A stretch of DNA of 64,000 nt from Pseudomonas sp. JAI120 (GTDB taxonomy: Bacteria; Pseudomonadota; Gammaproteobacteria; Pseudomonadales; Pseudomonadaceae). A program made the translations under genes and the position numbers. Below, piece by piece: positions 33,648-42,576 of this stretch. Location of the stretch: contig NZ_JACHCZ010000005.1 of the NCBI RefSeq assembly GCF_014207255.1, forward strand, positions 62,001 through 126,000. Reading direction: 5' to 3'. The notes beneath the pieces were generated by a model. That model was not told where the DNA came from. It did not search any database and was given only the letters and a program-made list of their open reading frames with translations. How positions within the stretch are numbered: the stretch's first letter is position 1; the number at the start of each line of letters is the position of its first letter.

Positions 33648-33873
33648 CTTCACTGCGCACCATGTTGGAAAACTCCGGTGGCGACATGCCGTCGAGTTCG
33701 GCGCGGACCCATTCGGACCACTTGCCCTTGCGCTTGGCGCGCTCACCGAACAAACGCGCGGCTTCGCCCTTGGCCTTACCCAGGTTGGTTTGCCACAGGT
33801 CGTAGAGGCGGGACTTTTCATCTTCCAGCTCGGCGCGTTCGGCGAGGGTCTTGTTGGCGAGATTGAAGCTCAT
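33619..33873 (-). CDS. Small conserved-looking protein, 84 residues
   Basis: I do not recognise a named family. The protein is helical, highly charged and rich in Ala, Lys and Glu (LAERAELEDEKSRLYDLWQTN, then GEAARLFGERAKRKGKW), with no signal peptide. Its 3' end overlaps the end of the convergent LysR gene by 29 bases. The ATG at 33873 is chosen from coding content; the ribosome-binding site (CAGGAAT) is adequate. The frame is convincing because its codon third positions are GC-rich while the opposite strand is not otherwise coding in most of it. Confidence 0.6.
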   Translation of the reverse strand: MSFNLANKTLAERAELEDEKSRLYDLWQTNLGKAKGEAARLFGERAKRKGKWSEWVRAELDGMSPPEFSNMVRSEVNKLMAAAK

Positions 33874-34037
33874 GTCAAAATTCCTGCTGCACAAATAAAC
33901 GACATCTTACACTGTAGGTCGAATTTTCCAGATTTGGATTTCGCTCGCCAGTGCTGACCCGACAAAAAACTGCAACTTTTGCCGCCGCCCGGCACTCCAT
34001 TGTTCACTGTCACATTCACCTGCAAGGAGTCACACCC

Positions 34038-34358
34038 ATGGCCCGCAAAACTGCCGCCCAAGCTGTTGAAGATCAAATCAAGGATCAAGCATTCAGTGAA
34101 CTGACGGCCCTGATCGAAGAATCGGACAAGCTGCTCAAAAGCAGCGCTGCCCTGGTGGGCGAAGAAGGCGAAACCCTGCGCGAACAGGTCGCCATCAAAC
34201 TCAAGCAGGCATTGGATTCGGTATCCAACGTGCGCGAGCGCAGCAAGCCGGTGGTCGATGCCACCGAAACTTACATCGGCGGCCATCCATGGCAGACCGT
34301 GGCTATCTCCGCGGGCTTTGGCCTGGTGGTTGGCCTGCTGCTGGGTCGCCGTAACTGA
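34038..34358 (+). CDS. DUF883 (ElaB/YqjD-like) membrane-anchored protein
   Basis: A 106-residue protein with a long amphipathic helical region (about residues 5-75, LTALIEESDKLLKSSAALV and following) and a C-terminal transmembrane helix with the conserved GGHPWQTVAISAGFGLVVGLLLGRR-type end. ElaB/YqjD proteins are tail-anchored to the inner membrane and can bind ribosomes in stationary phase. ATG at 34038 has AAGGAGT 8 bases upstream. Monocistronic. Confidence 0.88.
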   Translation: MARKTAAQAVEDQIKDQAFSELTALIEESDKLLKSSAALVGEEGETLREQVAIKLKQALDSVSNVRERSKPVVDATETYIGGHPWQTVAISAGFGLVVGLLLGRRN

Positions 34359-34381
34359 CACCTTCCGTATAGCTCCATGCG

Positions 34382-34417
34382 TACGCAGCTGCCGAGTGCA
34401 AGCGAGGCAGCTGCGTA
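34382..34417. repeat. REP-like palindrome, likely shared terminator
   Basis: TACGCAGCTGCC and its exact complement GGCAGCTGCGTA are separated by 12 bases. This GCAGCTGCC...GGCAGCTGC type is a known pseudomonad repeat. It lies between the ends of DUF883 and dpkA. Confidence 0.65.
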
Positions 34418-34444
34418 TTTGCGCGGAGCGGGATAAGACAGCAT

Positions 34445-35479
34445 CTACGTAGCCCAGTCTCGCAGCTGGTTCAATGCTTCCAGATCCACCTCCACCCCCT
34501 CCTCCAACGACTTCGCCCGCGTGCGATGACGTCGATCCCCCGGCAAGCGCCGCAACCCTGCCGCATGCATCTGCCGCACCAACTCCTGGCTGCGCTCGGC
34601 GAAGCTTTGCCCGGCGGTTTTGCTCGGGTCGATCACAATCAGCAGTTGGCCGGTCCAGGGCGTGCGCGCGCCAGGATGGTCGGCCCAGTTGAACTCGAAA
34701 GAGAAGTTGCCGCCGGTCAAGGCCGCCGCCAGCAACTCGACCATCATCGACAACGCCGAGCCCTTGTGCCCGCCAAACGGCAGCAGCGCACCGCCCTCCA
34801 GCACGGCCTTGGGGTCGGTGGTGGGTTGGCCGAGGCTGTCGACACCCATGCCCGGCGGCAGGCGCTCGCCTTTGCGCGCAGCGATTTGCACGTCTCCGTG
34901 GGCAATGGCGCTGGTGGCCAGGTCGAAAACAATAGGGGCGCCATCGGCACGCGGCGCCGCGAAGGCAATGGGGTTGGTACCGAACAACGGGCGGTCGGCG
35001 CCATGGGGCACGACGCAGGTCATGCTATTGACCACGCTCAGCGCCACCAACCCCTCCTCGGCGAAAGGTTCGACATCGGGCCACAACGCGGCGAAGTGAT
35101 GGGAATTGTGGATCGCCAGCAGCGCGATGCCGGCACTGCGTGCCTTGGCCACCAGCAACGGACGCGCGGCCTCAAGGGCCGGCTGGGCGAAGCCATTGCC
35201 GGCATCCACCCGCACGAAACCCGACGCGACATCCGTGACCACCGGTGTAGCCTTGCCGTCGACCCAGCCACTGGCCAGTGTGCTGAGGTAACCGGGGATA
35301 CGAAAAATGCCATGGCTATGGGCACCGTCGCGCTCTGCACTGGCGCAATTGCGTGCCAGGATCGCGGCAACTTCCGGCGACGTGCCGTGCTTCACAAACA
35401 CGGCGTGGAGCAAGCCCACCAGGTCGTTGAAACCGATGAGCGCTGTAGCGTTTTCAACTATCGGGGACTGGGCAGACAT
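34445..35479 (-). CDS. dpkA: Delta1-piperideine-2-carboxylate / pyrroline-2-carboxylate reductase
   Basis: A 344-residue enzyme of the malate/L-lactate (Ldh2) oxidoreductase family. Long stretches match the known P. syringae/P. putida DpkA pattern: ERDGAHSHGIFRIPGYLSTL, HNSHHFAALWPDVEPFAEEG, and LFGTNPIAFAAPRADG. DpkA reduces cyclic imino acids from D-lysine and D-proline to L-pipecolate and L-proline with NADPH. The catalytic His is in DGAHSHG. ATG at 35479 with GGAGC upstream is chosen; the frame extends to 35539 without support. No catabolic partner genes are adjacent. Confidence 0.85.
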   Translation of the reverse strand: MSAQSPIVENATALIGFNDLVGLLHAVFVKHGTSPEVAAILARNCASAERDGAHSHGIFRIPGYLSTLASGWVDGKATPVVTDVASGFVRVDAGNGFAQPALEAARPLLVAKARSAGIALLAIHNSHHFAALWPDVEPFAEEGLVALSVVNSMTCVVPHGADRPLFGTNPIAFAAPRADGAPIVFDLATSAIAHGDVQIAARKGERLPPGMGVDSLGQPTTDPKAVLEGGALLPFGGHKGSALSMMVELLAAALTGGNFSFEFNWADHPGARTPWTGQLLIVIDPSKTAGQSFAERSQELVRQMHAAGLRRLPGDRRHRTRAKSLEEGVEVDLEALNQLRDWAT

Positions 35480-35658
35480 CTGTAGCTCCGATTTTATAAT
35501 TGGAAGAGACAACAAGAATCCAGACCGTTGATTAAACAACGGCCCATGTGCCTGCTGTCAACGGACGCTTGAAGCCGGGTCCAGTTATCTACCGCCACAC
35601 ACGCCGCGGCGCCGCCTACCCTGGTCTCCATTCCCCTTTGTTGAACGGAGAGCACACC

Positions 35659-38600
35659 TTGGCGACCATCACCCCGCCGTATTTTTTCGATGAGTTCCTA
35701 CTGCCAACCCGACGCAAGCAACCCACGCCACGGGAACATGCACTGGGGTTCACAGTCAAGGACCTCGATTGGCTGCATACGCTGTACTACGCCACTCATA
35801 CGGCACGTACGGACCTGACCCTACAGCGCTACCCGATGCGGGTGGAAAGACTGTTGATCAACGCACCGGGCCAAGCCGCCCTCCCGATGGGCGGCGCCTT
35901 CATGATGAGCCCGACCCCGGACGACAACAAAGCCGTGCTGTACACCCCGTATGGCGGGCTGGAGTTATTCGAGAGCCGCACCGACCTGCTAAGTGAAGTG
36001 CAGGAGCGTTTGAAGCAACCGAGCTCGCGCACCGACCTGCTGCAATTTCTGTCGATTGCCGAGCGTGACGCATTGCCGGTGACGGTGCACCTGACGGTGA
36101 CGGCGAGCGTCATCGAAGGCGCCGTGATGGAAGACCAGAAGAACACCGTCCTGGCCTGTCAGCAAAAAAATGCAGTGGCCCTGCTTGATGAGCTGCGCAA
36201 ATTTCCCAGCCTCAATGGGATGCTCGACACCTTGCTCAGCATCATGGCCCGCACCTATTTCCCCGGCCTGAACCAGGCCGACACTCGGGTGAACTTCTTC
36301 AGCCGCGCGTCCGTGGGAGCACACAGCCGCTGGGTCGACTCGCTACCGTTGCGCGACGCGCTGTTACGGTTTTACGTCTCCCATGCCTGGCCCGCGGGCC
36401 AGACTCACTCCTTTTTCAACATCGGCCATGACACCCGCGCCTTTACCCAGGCGCAACTGGCCGACGACCTGCAACGCTGGGACAGCGTGGTCGAGCAAAC
36501 CAGCGGGATTCTTTCAACGCTGTTGAACAGCCTGTTGCAGACCTACTGGAATGAAGACTTCAACGCAGGGCAGTCACGTCGGCAGTTTTGCGCCCGGGTC
36601 ATGAGTGACAAGTGCCGCACCGACCTGCTGCTCAAGCACCAGGACAGGGTTCTGTCCACCGATGAAAGTCAAAAACTGCGGGCGTTGTTCCTTCCGGACC
36701 ACGCTTCGCGTATGGCCTTCGCCGGCCCGTTGAATATAGAAAAAGTGCGGGTTCACGCACCTTTTCAACACTACGTCGAACTGGGCGGCACCCTGATGAT
36801 CAGCAATGCCCAGGCGTATCTGTATACCCAATCGCGTGGCTTGCAGGTGCTCGAGAACCTGAATGACCTCAAGGACATCCTACTGACCATGCTCAAAACC
36901 GCCGGGCATGAAGATGAGCTGCTCAATTTCCTGTCGCTGGACGAGCGCAGTGTGTTTATCGGCATGGATCACATTGAGGTGACCGGGAACCCTGTCGCTG
37001 GCGATCTATTTCTCGAAATGGTTGAGGACATTCTCGCCAAGCAGTTCGACAACCTGGAGTACGCGCTGGGGCTTTTTCGGCGCAGCGCGGGGGAGATCGA
37101 CCTGGACGCGCTGCTCGACAGTGCCCTGGACGTACGCACCATGCTCGACAGCCGCTTGATGGCGTTGGAAACGGGCGGCCGCTGGAGCGTCCACCCCATT
37201 ACCCTTGGCAATGGCCGCCCGTCCACGGTGCATGCCGAAAAGGCCAAGGCACACCTGCAGCGCCTGCAAGCCGTCGAGGCGGCCATGGCGCTGGAACGCA
37301 GCAAACAGCCGACCTTGCGCGACCTGGCGGCCCATGCGCTGGACGCCGAACTGGCCAAGCACCGGCTGGACCTGAACGCCGACGATGTCTATATCAATAC
37401 CTATGCCACACACGCCAGCGATCGCGAAGAGCGCTTGCCCCAACGGTCTTCCAGCATGGTCGAGCACTTTATTGCGCGCCTGGCCAAGCAAGCCATTGCG
37501 CTGACGGACTCGTCCCTGAGCGGGTTTTATGGCAGGCGCAGCGCGGGCGTCGCCAACAAGCTGCAAAACCTGACAACTGCTGGCTTCAATGCGGTTATCG
37601 AGCAGGTCCTGACCACCTTTGCAGAACGCGACTTGCGTGGGCTGCCACATCTGTTTCTGGACAATAACCGGGCCCACCTCAGCGATGGGATGCTGCAGGG
37701 GCTGAGCGGCGAAGCGCGACTGAGGCGGCTGGACAAAAGCTTGTCGCACCCCGGTCTCGCACTGCTGGACAGCGTCCTGCATGCCGACAGCCTGACCCGC
37801 CTGACCCGCCGAGGCCTCAACGGCTTCATCCCGGATGCGTTTGGCCTGACCCTCAAGATCGGCACTGACACCACCCCCCAGGCCCTGGCCAACTGCTTTG
37901 TGCTGACTGAACGCGGCGGCACAGACCCGGACCATTCAGGGGCGGCACTGTTGTGGACACCCCGTTGCGGCTATGAGGCATTTGCGTCGATCAAGGTGCT
38001 GTGCGAAGCCCTGAAACAACGTTTACACGACCCCTTCAGGCGGTTGCCCCTGATGGAGAATTTGCCGGTTTCCAGGCGCGCGCCCCATCAGGCCTGTCAG
38101 CTCGGCCCGCTGCGACGGATCGACGACCACCTGCTGCACAACCGCCAACAGTCCTACAGCGACTTCATGCGTGACGCGATTGACCATCTACTTTCGATGA
38201 AGTTGAGCGCCCGGCGCTTTCAGGACTGCATGGACAGCTTTATCCGTCGGTCACCACCGACCAACCTGCCCAGGGCCATTGCCATTGCGCGCGCCATGGT
38301 CCAGCAGCAAGCACTGCCTGTGTGGCTGGGCATGGCACTGCCCCATGAACAGATCCTGCAGGCCGAATTGCTCGAGCAGTATCGCGTCAACAGCGCAGAC
38401 GAGCGTGACTACCTGCACGGCATCACGCCCATGCGCGAACTGGCCAAACGCACCCTTTCGACCCTGCTCGATGCGCGTTTTGCCGGGCAAATCGTCAACC
38501 CGGACACCGTTCTGATTCCCGGCCGTATCGACCTGGAGGGGCACGCTGAAACCCTGACGGATTTCGCCCTGCGACACCTGCCTGATCTACGCGCCGAAGA

Positions 38601-40821
38601 CATCCGGCCACAATCGCGCACAGCGACGCCTTTGCCTGCCGCACTGGACGGCAATGCGGTGGTGCAACTGGTTCGCCAACTGGACTTGAAAAGCCTTTAC
38701 CAGACACGGCTGACCACGCGCCTCAAAGGTCAGACCGAAGACGCCCGTGAGCGCCGCCAATTGTTCTGCCGGCAGTTGCCCTGGCAATTGCTGCAATACG
38801 CTCATGAACAAACACTGCAGGAGCGGCTATCCGCATCAGCCTGGAGCTTCGTCCAGCAAGTATTCGACATGCCAGATGCCGTGGCGCGTGCCGCCGTGGC
38901 TGGCGCGACGGCGATCATACGACCCCTTGAACTGATCGCCACTGCGGGCGCAGCCCAGGTCAAGGCACTGGGCTGCTACCTGATCGGTCCCAAAGCGGGC
39001 GCGTCCGGCCCCCTGATCCTGTATGCGCCCTACAGTCCCAAGCATTTATTAAAGGAGTACGCCAATGAGGCGGCGCTACTCAATGAGTTCACCACCGCCG
39101 GTGCGCTGCAGGACTGGGTAATCGGCCGGATGCCAGCCCCTCATCAGGCCACTTACCGCAATTTGCTGGGCCAACGCTGGAGCCAGGGGCACTCGGAAAT
39201 CCAACTCGGCGCCTCGCCCATTACCGGCAACCTGTTGAGCCAGCTGTTTGAGGACAACCTCGAGATGCTGCTTCAGATGTTGGCCAGTCAGTTCTCTCCG
39301 TCGGGCAAGGTGCAGTGGAACGCAGCCACCAGCCTGTTCACCGAAGATATCCCTAAAGGATTGCAGTTCATGGCCGGCAAACTGGCGTACCCGCTGGCCG
39401 TGTGGCGCAGCCACAAACTGTTCCTGGCCTCGGCTGAAGACCTGCAGCGACACCGCTGGCAACACGCGCTCAAAACCTTTATCGGCGGTGTGGCCGAGCT
39501 GGCCTCCTTGCGCAAGGAGCTGGACAAACTCCTGCCGCAGACCGCCTCAACCGAGGAGCAAGTCCCGCTGGAGCAATGGCTGAAAGCCCCTGCGCCGGCC
39601 GCCGCCACACTGGCCGACCTGGACCTGACCGCCCCTGCCCGCACCCAATTGCAAGCCTTTGAAAACCACGCAATTGCCTTGAAGGATCTGGAGCAAGACA
39701 CGCAGAGCGGCCTGTACAGCGACAAGACTGGCAGCGGTCATTTCGTGCCGTTGGCAGGCAAGGTGTACCCGGTGAAAAAAGCCGGTGAACACTGGCGCGT
39801 GAGCAATGACGAACTGCATGGCCCTTATGTGCAACGCAATGCCCAAGGCGCATGGACGCTGGACCTCGGCCGGCACCACCCGCGCTACGGCAAAACCTTG
39901 AGTCGCTACGCAGGCAGGGCCAAAACCCGGGCAGCCGAACGGGACACCATCAATATCGAAGCCGTAGGCATGCGGGAAATTGCCGCGTTATCCAGTTGGA
40001 AAGCCCAGTGCATTGATGAAGCACTCAATGTTGCGACGTACTATGCGGTCACCTGCAAGCGCAACCTCCTGTACTTTGCCACACACCTGAAGCCCAACAG
40101 CCGGCCGGGGCGGTTTTTCAGTGAGTTGTTCGGGGTTGTCACACTTACGTCCGATCAGGTGCAACGAGTCGAGCGGCGCGTCGACGAGGTGCTCGATGAA
40201 TTGACCAATCACACCCTGATCAGCCCGGACTCCCGGCGGTTTGTCAGCGGCACGCGCCGCTACAGCCAACAGGATACATTTGCCTTTGTGCTGCCCGATG
40301 ATGTGGAGCAGAAGATCTACTTGCTGGACCGCTTTTTCGACCCGCACATGGATATCTACCAAAACCGATTGAACACCCCATTCAACCTCTCGGCCCATGC
40401 ACGGGCAACGGTGTTGATTCATGAAATCACGCACATCAAGTCCTTGACCGAAGACCTGGCGTATCTGGACACCATGCGACCGTTCCATGACCTGATTAAC
40501 GCAAAGATTCGCGGCGCCCAGCTGATGCAGACCGACCTTGGCAACTTGCGTGATACCGCACTGTCGACCCTGACGCCCGCCACCCTGTTGTTCAAGACAT
40601 GGGACGAGTTCACCCAGGAATGGGAGGACTTCGGCAGCAGCCGCGTGACGTCGGATCTGAAGGATAAAGTCCTCAGCACCACCGGCTGCCGGACCCTCGA
40701 TGACGCACGGTCAATGTTCATGAGCAACGCCGACAAGCGTATCGACACGATTCTGGCCAATGCCGATTCCGTCACTTACCTGATCAGTCAACTCGGCCGG
40801 GAACTGGATGCGGGAGCCTGA
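35659..40821 (+). CDS. Giant orphan protein with four repeat modules and C-terminal zincin motif, probable toxin
   Basis: A protein of about 1720 residues without signal peptide or obvious transmembrane helices. TTG at 35659 is chosen because CGGAGAG lies 6 bases upstream; the frame is open to 35548 but that part reads as non-coding. Four copies of one module can be aligned by eye (each Y/W-x-P-x-x-G-like, then a helical L-rich stretch and DER-like end) near residues 92-139, 386-433, 763-807 and 1118-1167. The C-terminus has HEITH (His1588-Glu1589-x2-His1592), a zincin-type metalloprotease signature. Its size and orphan position resemble the large dermonecrotic-toxin-domain proteins of Pseudomonas; toxin function is inferred. 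Confidence 0.7.
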   Translation: MATITPPYFFDEFLLPTRRKQPTPREHALGFTVKDLDWLHTLYYATHTARTDLTLQRYPMRVERLLINAPGQAALPMGGAFMMSPTPDDNKAVLYTPYGGLELFESRTDLLSEVQERLKQPSSRTDLLQFLSIAERDALPVTVHLTVTASVIEGAVMEDQKNTVLACQQKNAVALLDELRKFPSLNGMLDTLLSIMARTYFPGLNQADTRVNFFSRASVGAHSRWVDSLPLRDALLRFYVSHAWPAGQTHSFFNIGHDTRAFTQAQLADDLQRWDSVVEQTSGILSTLLNSLLQTYWNEDFNAGQSRRQFCARVMSDKCRTDLLLKHQDRVLSTDESQKLRALFLPDHASRMAFAGPLNIEKVRVHAPFQHYVELGGTLMISNAQAYLYTQSRGLQVLENLNDLKDILLTMLKTAGHEDELLNFLSLDERSVFIGMDHIEVTGNPVAGDLFLEMVEDILAKQFDNLEYALGLFRRSAGEIDLDALLDSALDVRTMLDSRLMALETGGRWSVHPITLGNGRPSTVHAEKAKAHLQRLQAVEAAMALERSKQPTLRDLAAHALDAELAKHRLDLNADDVYINTYATHASDREERLPQRSSSMVEHFIARLAKQAIALTDSSLSGFYGRRSAGVANKLQNLTTAGFNAVIEQVLTTFAERDLRGLPHLFLDNNRAHLSDGMLQGLSGEARLRRLDKSLSHPGLALLDSVLHADSLTRLTRRGLNGFIPDAFGLTLKIGTDTTPQALANCFVLTERGGTDPDHSGAALLWTPRCGYEAFASIKVLCEALKQRLHDPFRRLPLMENLPVSRRAPHQACQLGPLRRIDDHLLHNRQQSYSDFMRDAIDHLLSMKLSARRFQDCMDSFIRRSPPTNLPRAIAIARAMVQQQALPVWLGMALPHEQILQAELLEQYRVNSADERDYLHGITPMRELAKRTLSTLLDARFAGQIVNPDTVLIPGRIDLEGHAETLTDFALRHLPDLRAEDIRPQSRTATPLPAALDGNAVVQLVRQLDLKSLYQTRLTTRLKGQTEDARERRQLFCRQLPWQLLQYAHEQTLQERLSASAWSFVQQVFDMPDAVARAAVAGATAIIRPLELIATAGAAQVKALGCYLIGPKAGASGPLILYAPYSPKHLLKEYANEAALLNEFTTAGALQDWVIGRMPAPHQATYRNLLGQRWSQGHSEIQLGASPITGNLLSQLFEDNLEMLLQMLASQFSPSGKVQWNAATSLFTEDIPKGLQFMAGKLAYPLAVWRSHKLFLASAEDLQRHRWQHALKTFIGGVAELASLRKELDKLLPQTASTEEQVPLEQWLKAPAPAAATLADLDLTAPARTQLQAFENHAIALKDLEQDTQSGLYSDKTGSGHFVPLAGKVYPVKKAGEHWRVSNDELHGPYVQRNAQGAWTLDLGRHHPRYGKTLSRYAGRAKTRAAERDTINIEAVGMREIAALSSWKAQCIDEALNVATYYAVTCKRNLLYFATHLKPNSRPGRFFSELFGVVTLTSDQVQRVERRVDEVLDELTNHTLISPDSRRFVSGTRRYSQQDTFAFVLPDDVEQKIYLLDRFFDPHMDIYQNRLNTPFNLSAHARATVLIHEITHIKSLTEDLAYLDTMRPFHDLINAKIRGAQLMQTDLGNLRDTALSTLTPATLLFKTWDEFTQEWEDFGSSRVTSDLKDKVLSTTGCRTLDDARSMFMSNADKRIDTILANADSVTYLISQLGRELDAGA

Positions 40822-40841
40822 ACAGGCTCCCGGCGGGTCTA

Positions 40842-41111
40842 TCAGTCTTTCTGGTCACGCAGGATATTGCCCGAAGCCCCATCGATGCGCGCTTCATACA
40901 CGGTGCCGTCGGACTTGCGGCCTTTGACTTCCCAATAGCCGTTGTCATCGGCTTCGGCTGCATAGACTTCGATGTAGCCGGCCTTGGTCTTCGCCACTTC
41001 AATCGCCTTTTCAATGGTGATCCAGCCCGCACCGGGCTTATCGGCCAGAGCGGCGCCTGCACTGAGCAGCGCGGTGGTTGCACACAGGGCGACTAAGGTT
41101 TTCTTCAGCAT
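40842..41111 (-). CDS. PepSY-domain secreted protein
   Basis: An 89-residue protein: a Sec signal peptide (MLKKTLVALCATTALLSAGAALA, cleavage near residue 23) and one PepSY-type domain (WITIEKAIEVAKTKAGYIEVY, EVKGRKSDGTVYEARID, and ASGNILRDQKD). Small PepSY proteins are periplasmic and thought to modulate proteases or sensor kinases. It is convergent with the giant orphan gene, separated by 20 bases. Whether it inhibits the HExxH domain encoded next door is an open speculation. ATG at 41111. Confidence 0.85.
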   Translation of the reverse strand: MLKKTLVALCATTALLSAGAALADKPGAGWITIEKAIEVAKTKAGYIEVYAAEADDNGYWEVKGRKSDGTVYEARIDGASGNILRDQKD

Positions 41112-41232
41112 ATTCGTACTCCATTGTGGGAATGTCCTGAATTTTTTAGGTCGCGCCAAACAAGAATAAGTTCCAATTGATGTGCAATCGCCATGACGCC
41201 TGTTCTCGCGGTCCACCTCAGGAGGTTAGAAT

Positions 41233-42249
41233 GTGCGAAATCAGGATGAGTTAATGAGCGAAAAGTCCCTTTCAGAAGCCGAATATGACGCCATCACCGA
41301 CGCCGCCGCGCATTGGTGCATGCGCCTGCACGCAAGTGATTGCACCCCAGGTGAGCGTCAGGCTTTTGCGCAATGGCATGATTCCCACCCGCTGCACGCC
41401 TTTGAATACGCAGCGATGCTGGAAATCTGGGACGTCGCCGACCACCTGCCCCGCCACGAAACCCCGGCGTTGGTGGGGCCCTTCAAACCGCGCAGCCGGT
41501 TGCGCAGCTACGCAGTCGCGGCGGCGATCTGCCTGACCGCCTTGCCCCTGGTCGCGTTTACAGGCTGGGAAGCCGGCTGGTTGCCGAGTTCCTATGAGCG
41601 TTTCCAGGCTGCCAATGGCTTGCGCCAGGTCACCCTGGGCGACGGCAGCGAGGTGGAGCTCAACCTGGGCACCGAGCTGGTCTACAGCAACTACAAGGAT
41701 CAGCGCCGGGTCACGTTGAAAAAGGGCGAGGCCTTCTTCAAGGTCAGCCATGACAGCGCGCATCCGTTTATCGTGCACGCAGGCTCAGGCCAGGTGCGCG
41801 TCACGGGCACCCGGTTCAACGTCTGGAAGTATGAAGACCAGGTGCGAGTGATGTTGCTCGAAGGCTCGGTGCAGATTGCCAGCGACCAGGTACACGGCAG
41901 CGTGCCCCTGACGCCGGGCATGCAGGCCAGCTATCAACAAGGCGATGCAACGCCGCGCGTACGCGCAATGAGCCCCAATGACACCGCCCTGGCCTGGCGC
42001 CAGGGCAAGTTGGTGCTCGACAACCTGGCCTTGGTCGACGCGTTGCCGTTGATCAACCGCTACCTGAGCAAACCGGTCATGCTGGCCGACGCCAACACCG
42101 GGACGATTCGTATCGGCGGCATCTACAACATCACCGAGGTCAACAACCTCATCCCCTCGTTGCCCAAGGTTCTGCCGGTCTACCTGACCCAAAACCAGGA
42201 TGGCAACCCCGTCATCAATTCCATCCCGCGTAAATCCCCCAAAGGCTGA
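41233..42249 (+). CDS. FecR-like transmembrane regulator without a partner sigma factor
   Basis: A 338-residue protein: N-terminal DUF4880-type cytosolic domain (AAHWCMRLHASDCTPGERQA), a transmembrane helix at about 94-112, a periplasmic FecR domain (RQVTLGDGSEVELNLGTELV, then AFFKVSHDSAHPFIVHAGSG) and a C-terminal STN-like segment. FecR proteins transmit a signal to an ECF sigma factor. No sigma or TonB receptor gene is adjacent; the next genes are fapABCDEF. GTG at 41233 follows a strong AGGAGG; ATG at 41254 is the alternative. A mini-frame (ATG 41231 to TAA 41254) overlaps that second start. Confidence 0.82.
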   Translation: MRNQDELMSEKSLSEAEYDAITDAAAHWCMRLHASDCTPGERQAFAQWHDSHPLHAFEYAAMLEIWDVADHLPRHETPALVGPFKPRSRLRSYAVAAAICLTALPLVAFTGWEAGWLPSSYERFQAANGLRQVTLGDGSEVELNLGTELVYSNYKDQRRVTLKKGEAFFKVSHDSAHPFIVHAGSGQVRVTGTRFNVWKYEDQVRVMLLEGSVQIASDQVHGSVPLTPGMQASYQQGDATPRVRAMSPNDTALAWRQGKLVLDNLALVDALPLINRYLSKPVMLADANTGTIRIGGIYNITEVNNLIPSLPKVLPVYLTQNQDGNPVINSIPRKSPKG

Positions 42250-42367
42250 ACGCTGGCCACAAGCCTGGGCGCGTTTGCGCCCGAAGTGTCCATTTTTGAA
42301 ACACTCGACTCCTCTGGACCGCCCGCACTGGGCGGAGTCATCGTTTTGTCATGCACAGTGTTACAGC

Positions 42368-42436
42368 GCTGATACAGCGGGGTGAATCGTTTGTGGTATG
42401 GCGGTGTGCACATGGCCGAACACAAGCTGTATCAGC
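42368..42436. promoter_or_regulatory. Paired inverted GCTG-N3-CAGC elements upstream of fapA
   Basis: GCTGATACAGC (42368-42378) and GCTGTATCAGC (42426-42436) are exact reverse complements of each other, and each is itself a short palindrome. Flanking bases also match in inverted orientation (CAGCGCTGATACAGC against CACCGCTGATACAGC). They lie about 75-140 bases upstream of the -24 element, the normal distance for sigma54 enhancer sites. Confidence 0.55.
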
Positions 42437-42508
42437 GGTGAAACAGCACTGACATCACTTTGCCCAAAAATAATTCCAACTCATTGAATAACAATAAAAA
42501 ATAAAAAG

Positions 42509-42524
42509 CGGCACGGCTTCTGCT
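42509..42524 (+). promoter_or_regulatory. Predicted sigma54 promoter of the fap operon
   Basis: CGGCACGGCTTCTGCT fits TGGCACG-N4-TTGCT with two mismatches and the obligatory GG-N10-GC spacing. It ends 52 bases before the fapA start codon. The whole stretch 42250-42576 has no gene; it holds this promoter and the paired inverted elements. Confidence 0.6.
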
Positions 42525-42576
42525 CTATCCCTTACAGCGCTGTTTAGGGTCAGCGCGAAGAACAGGGAATGCCACC

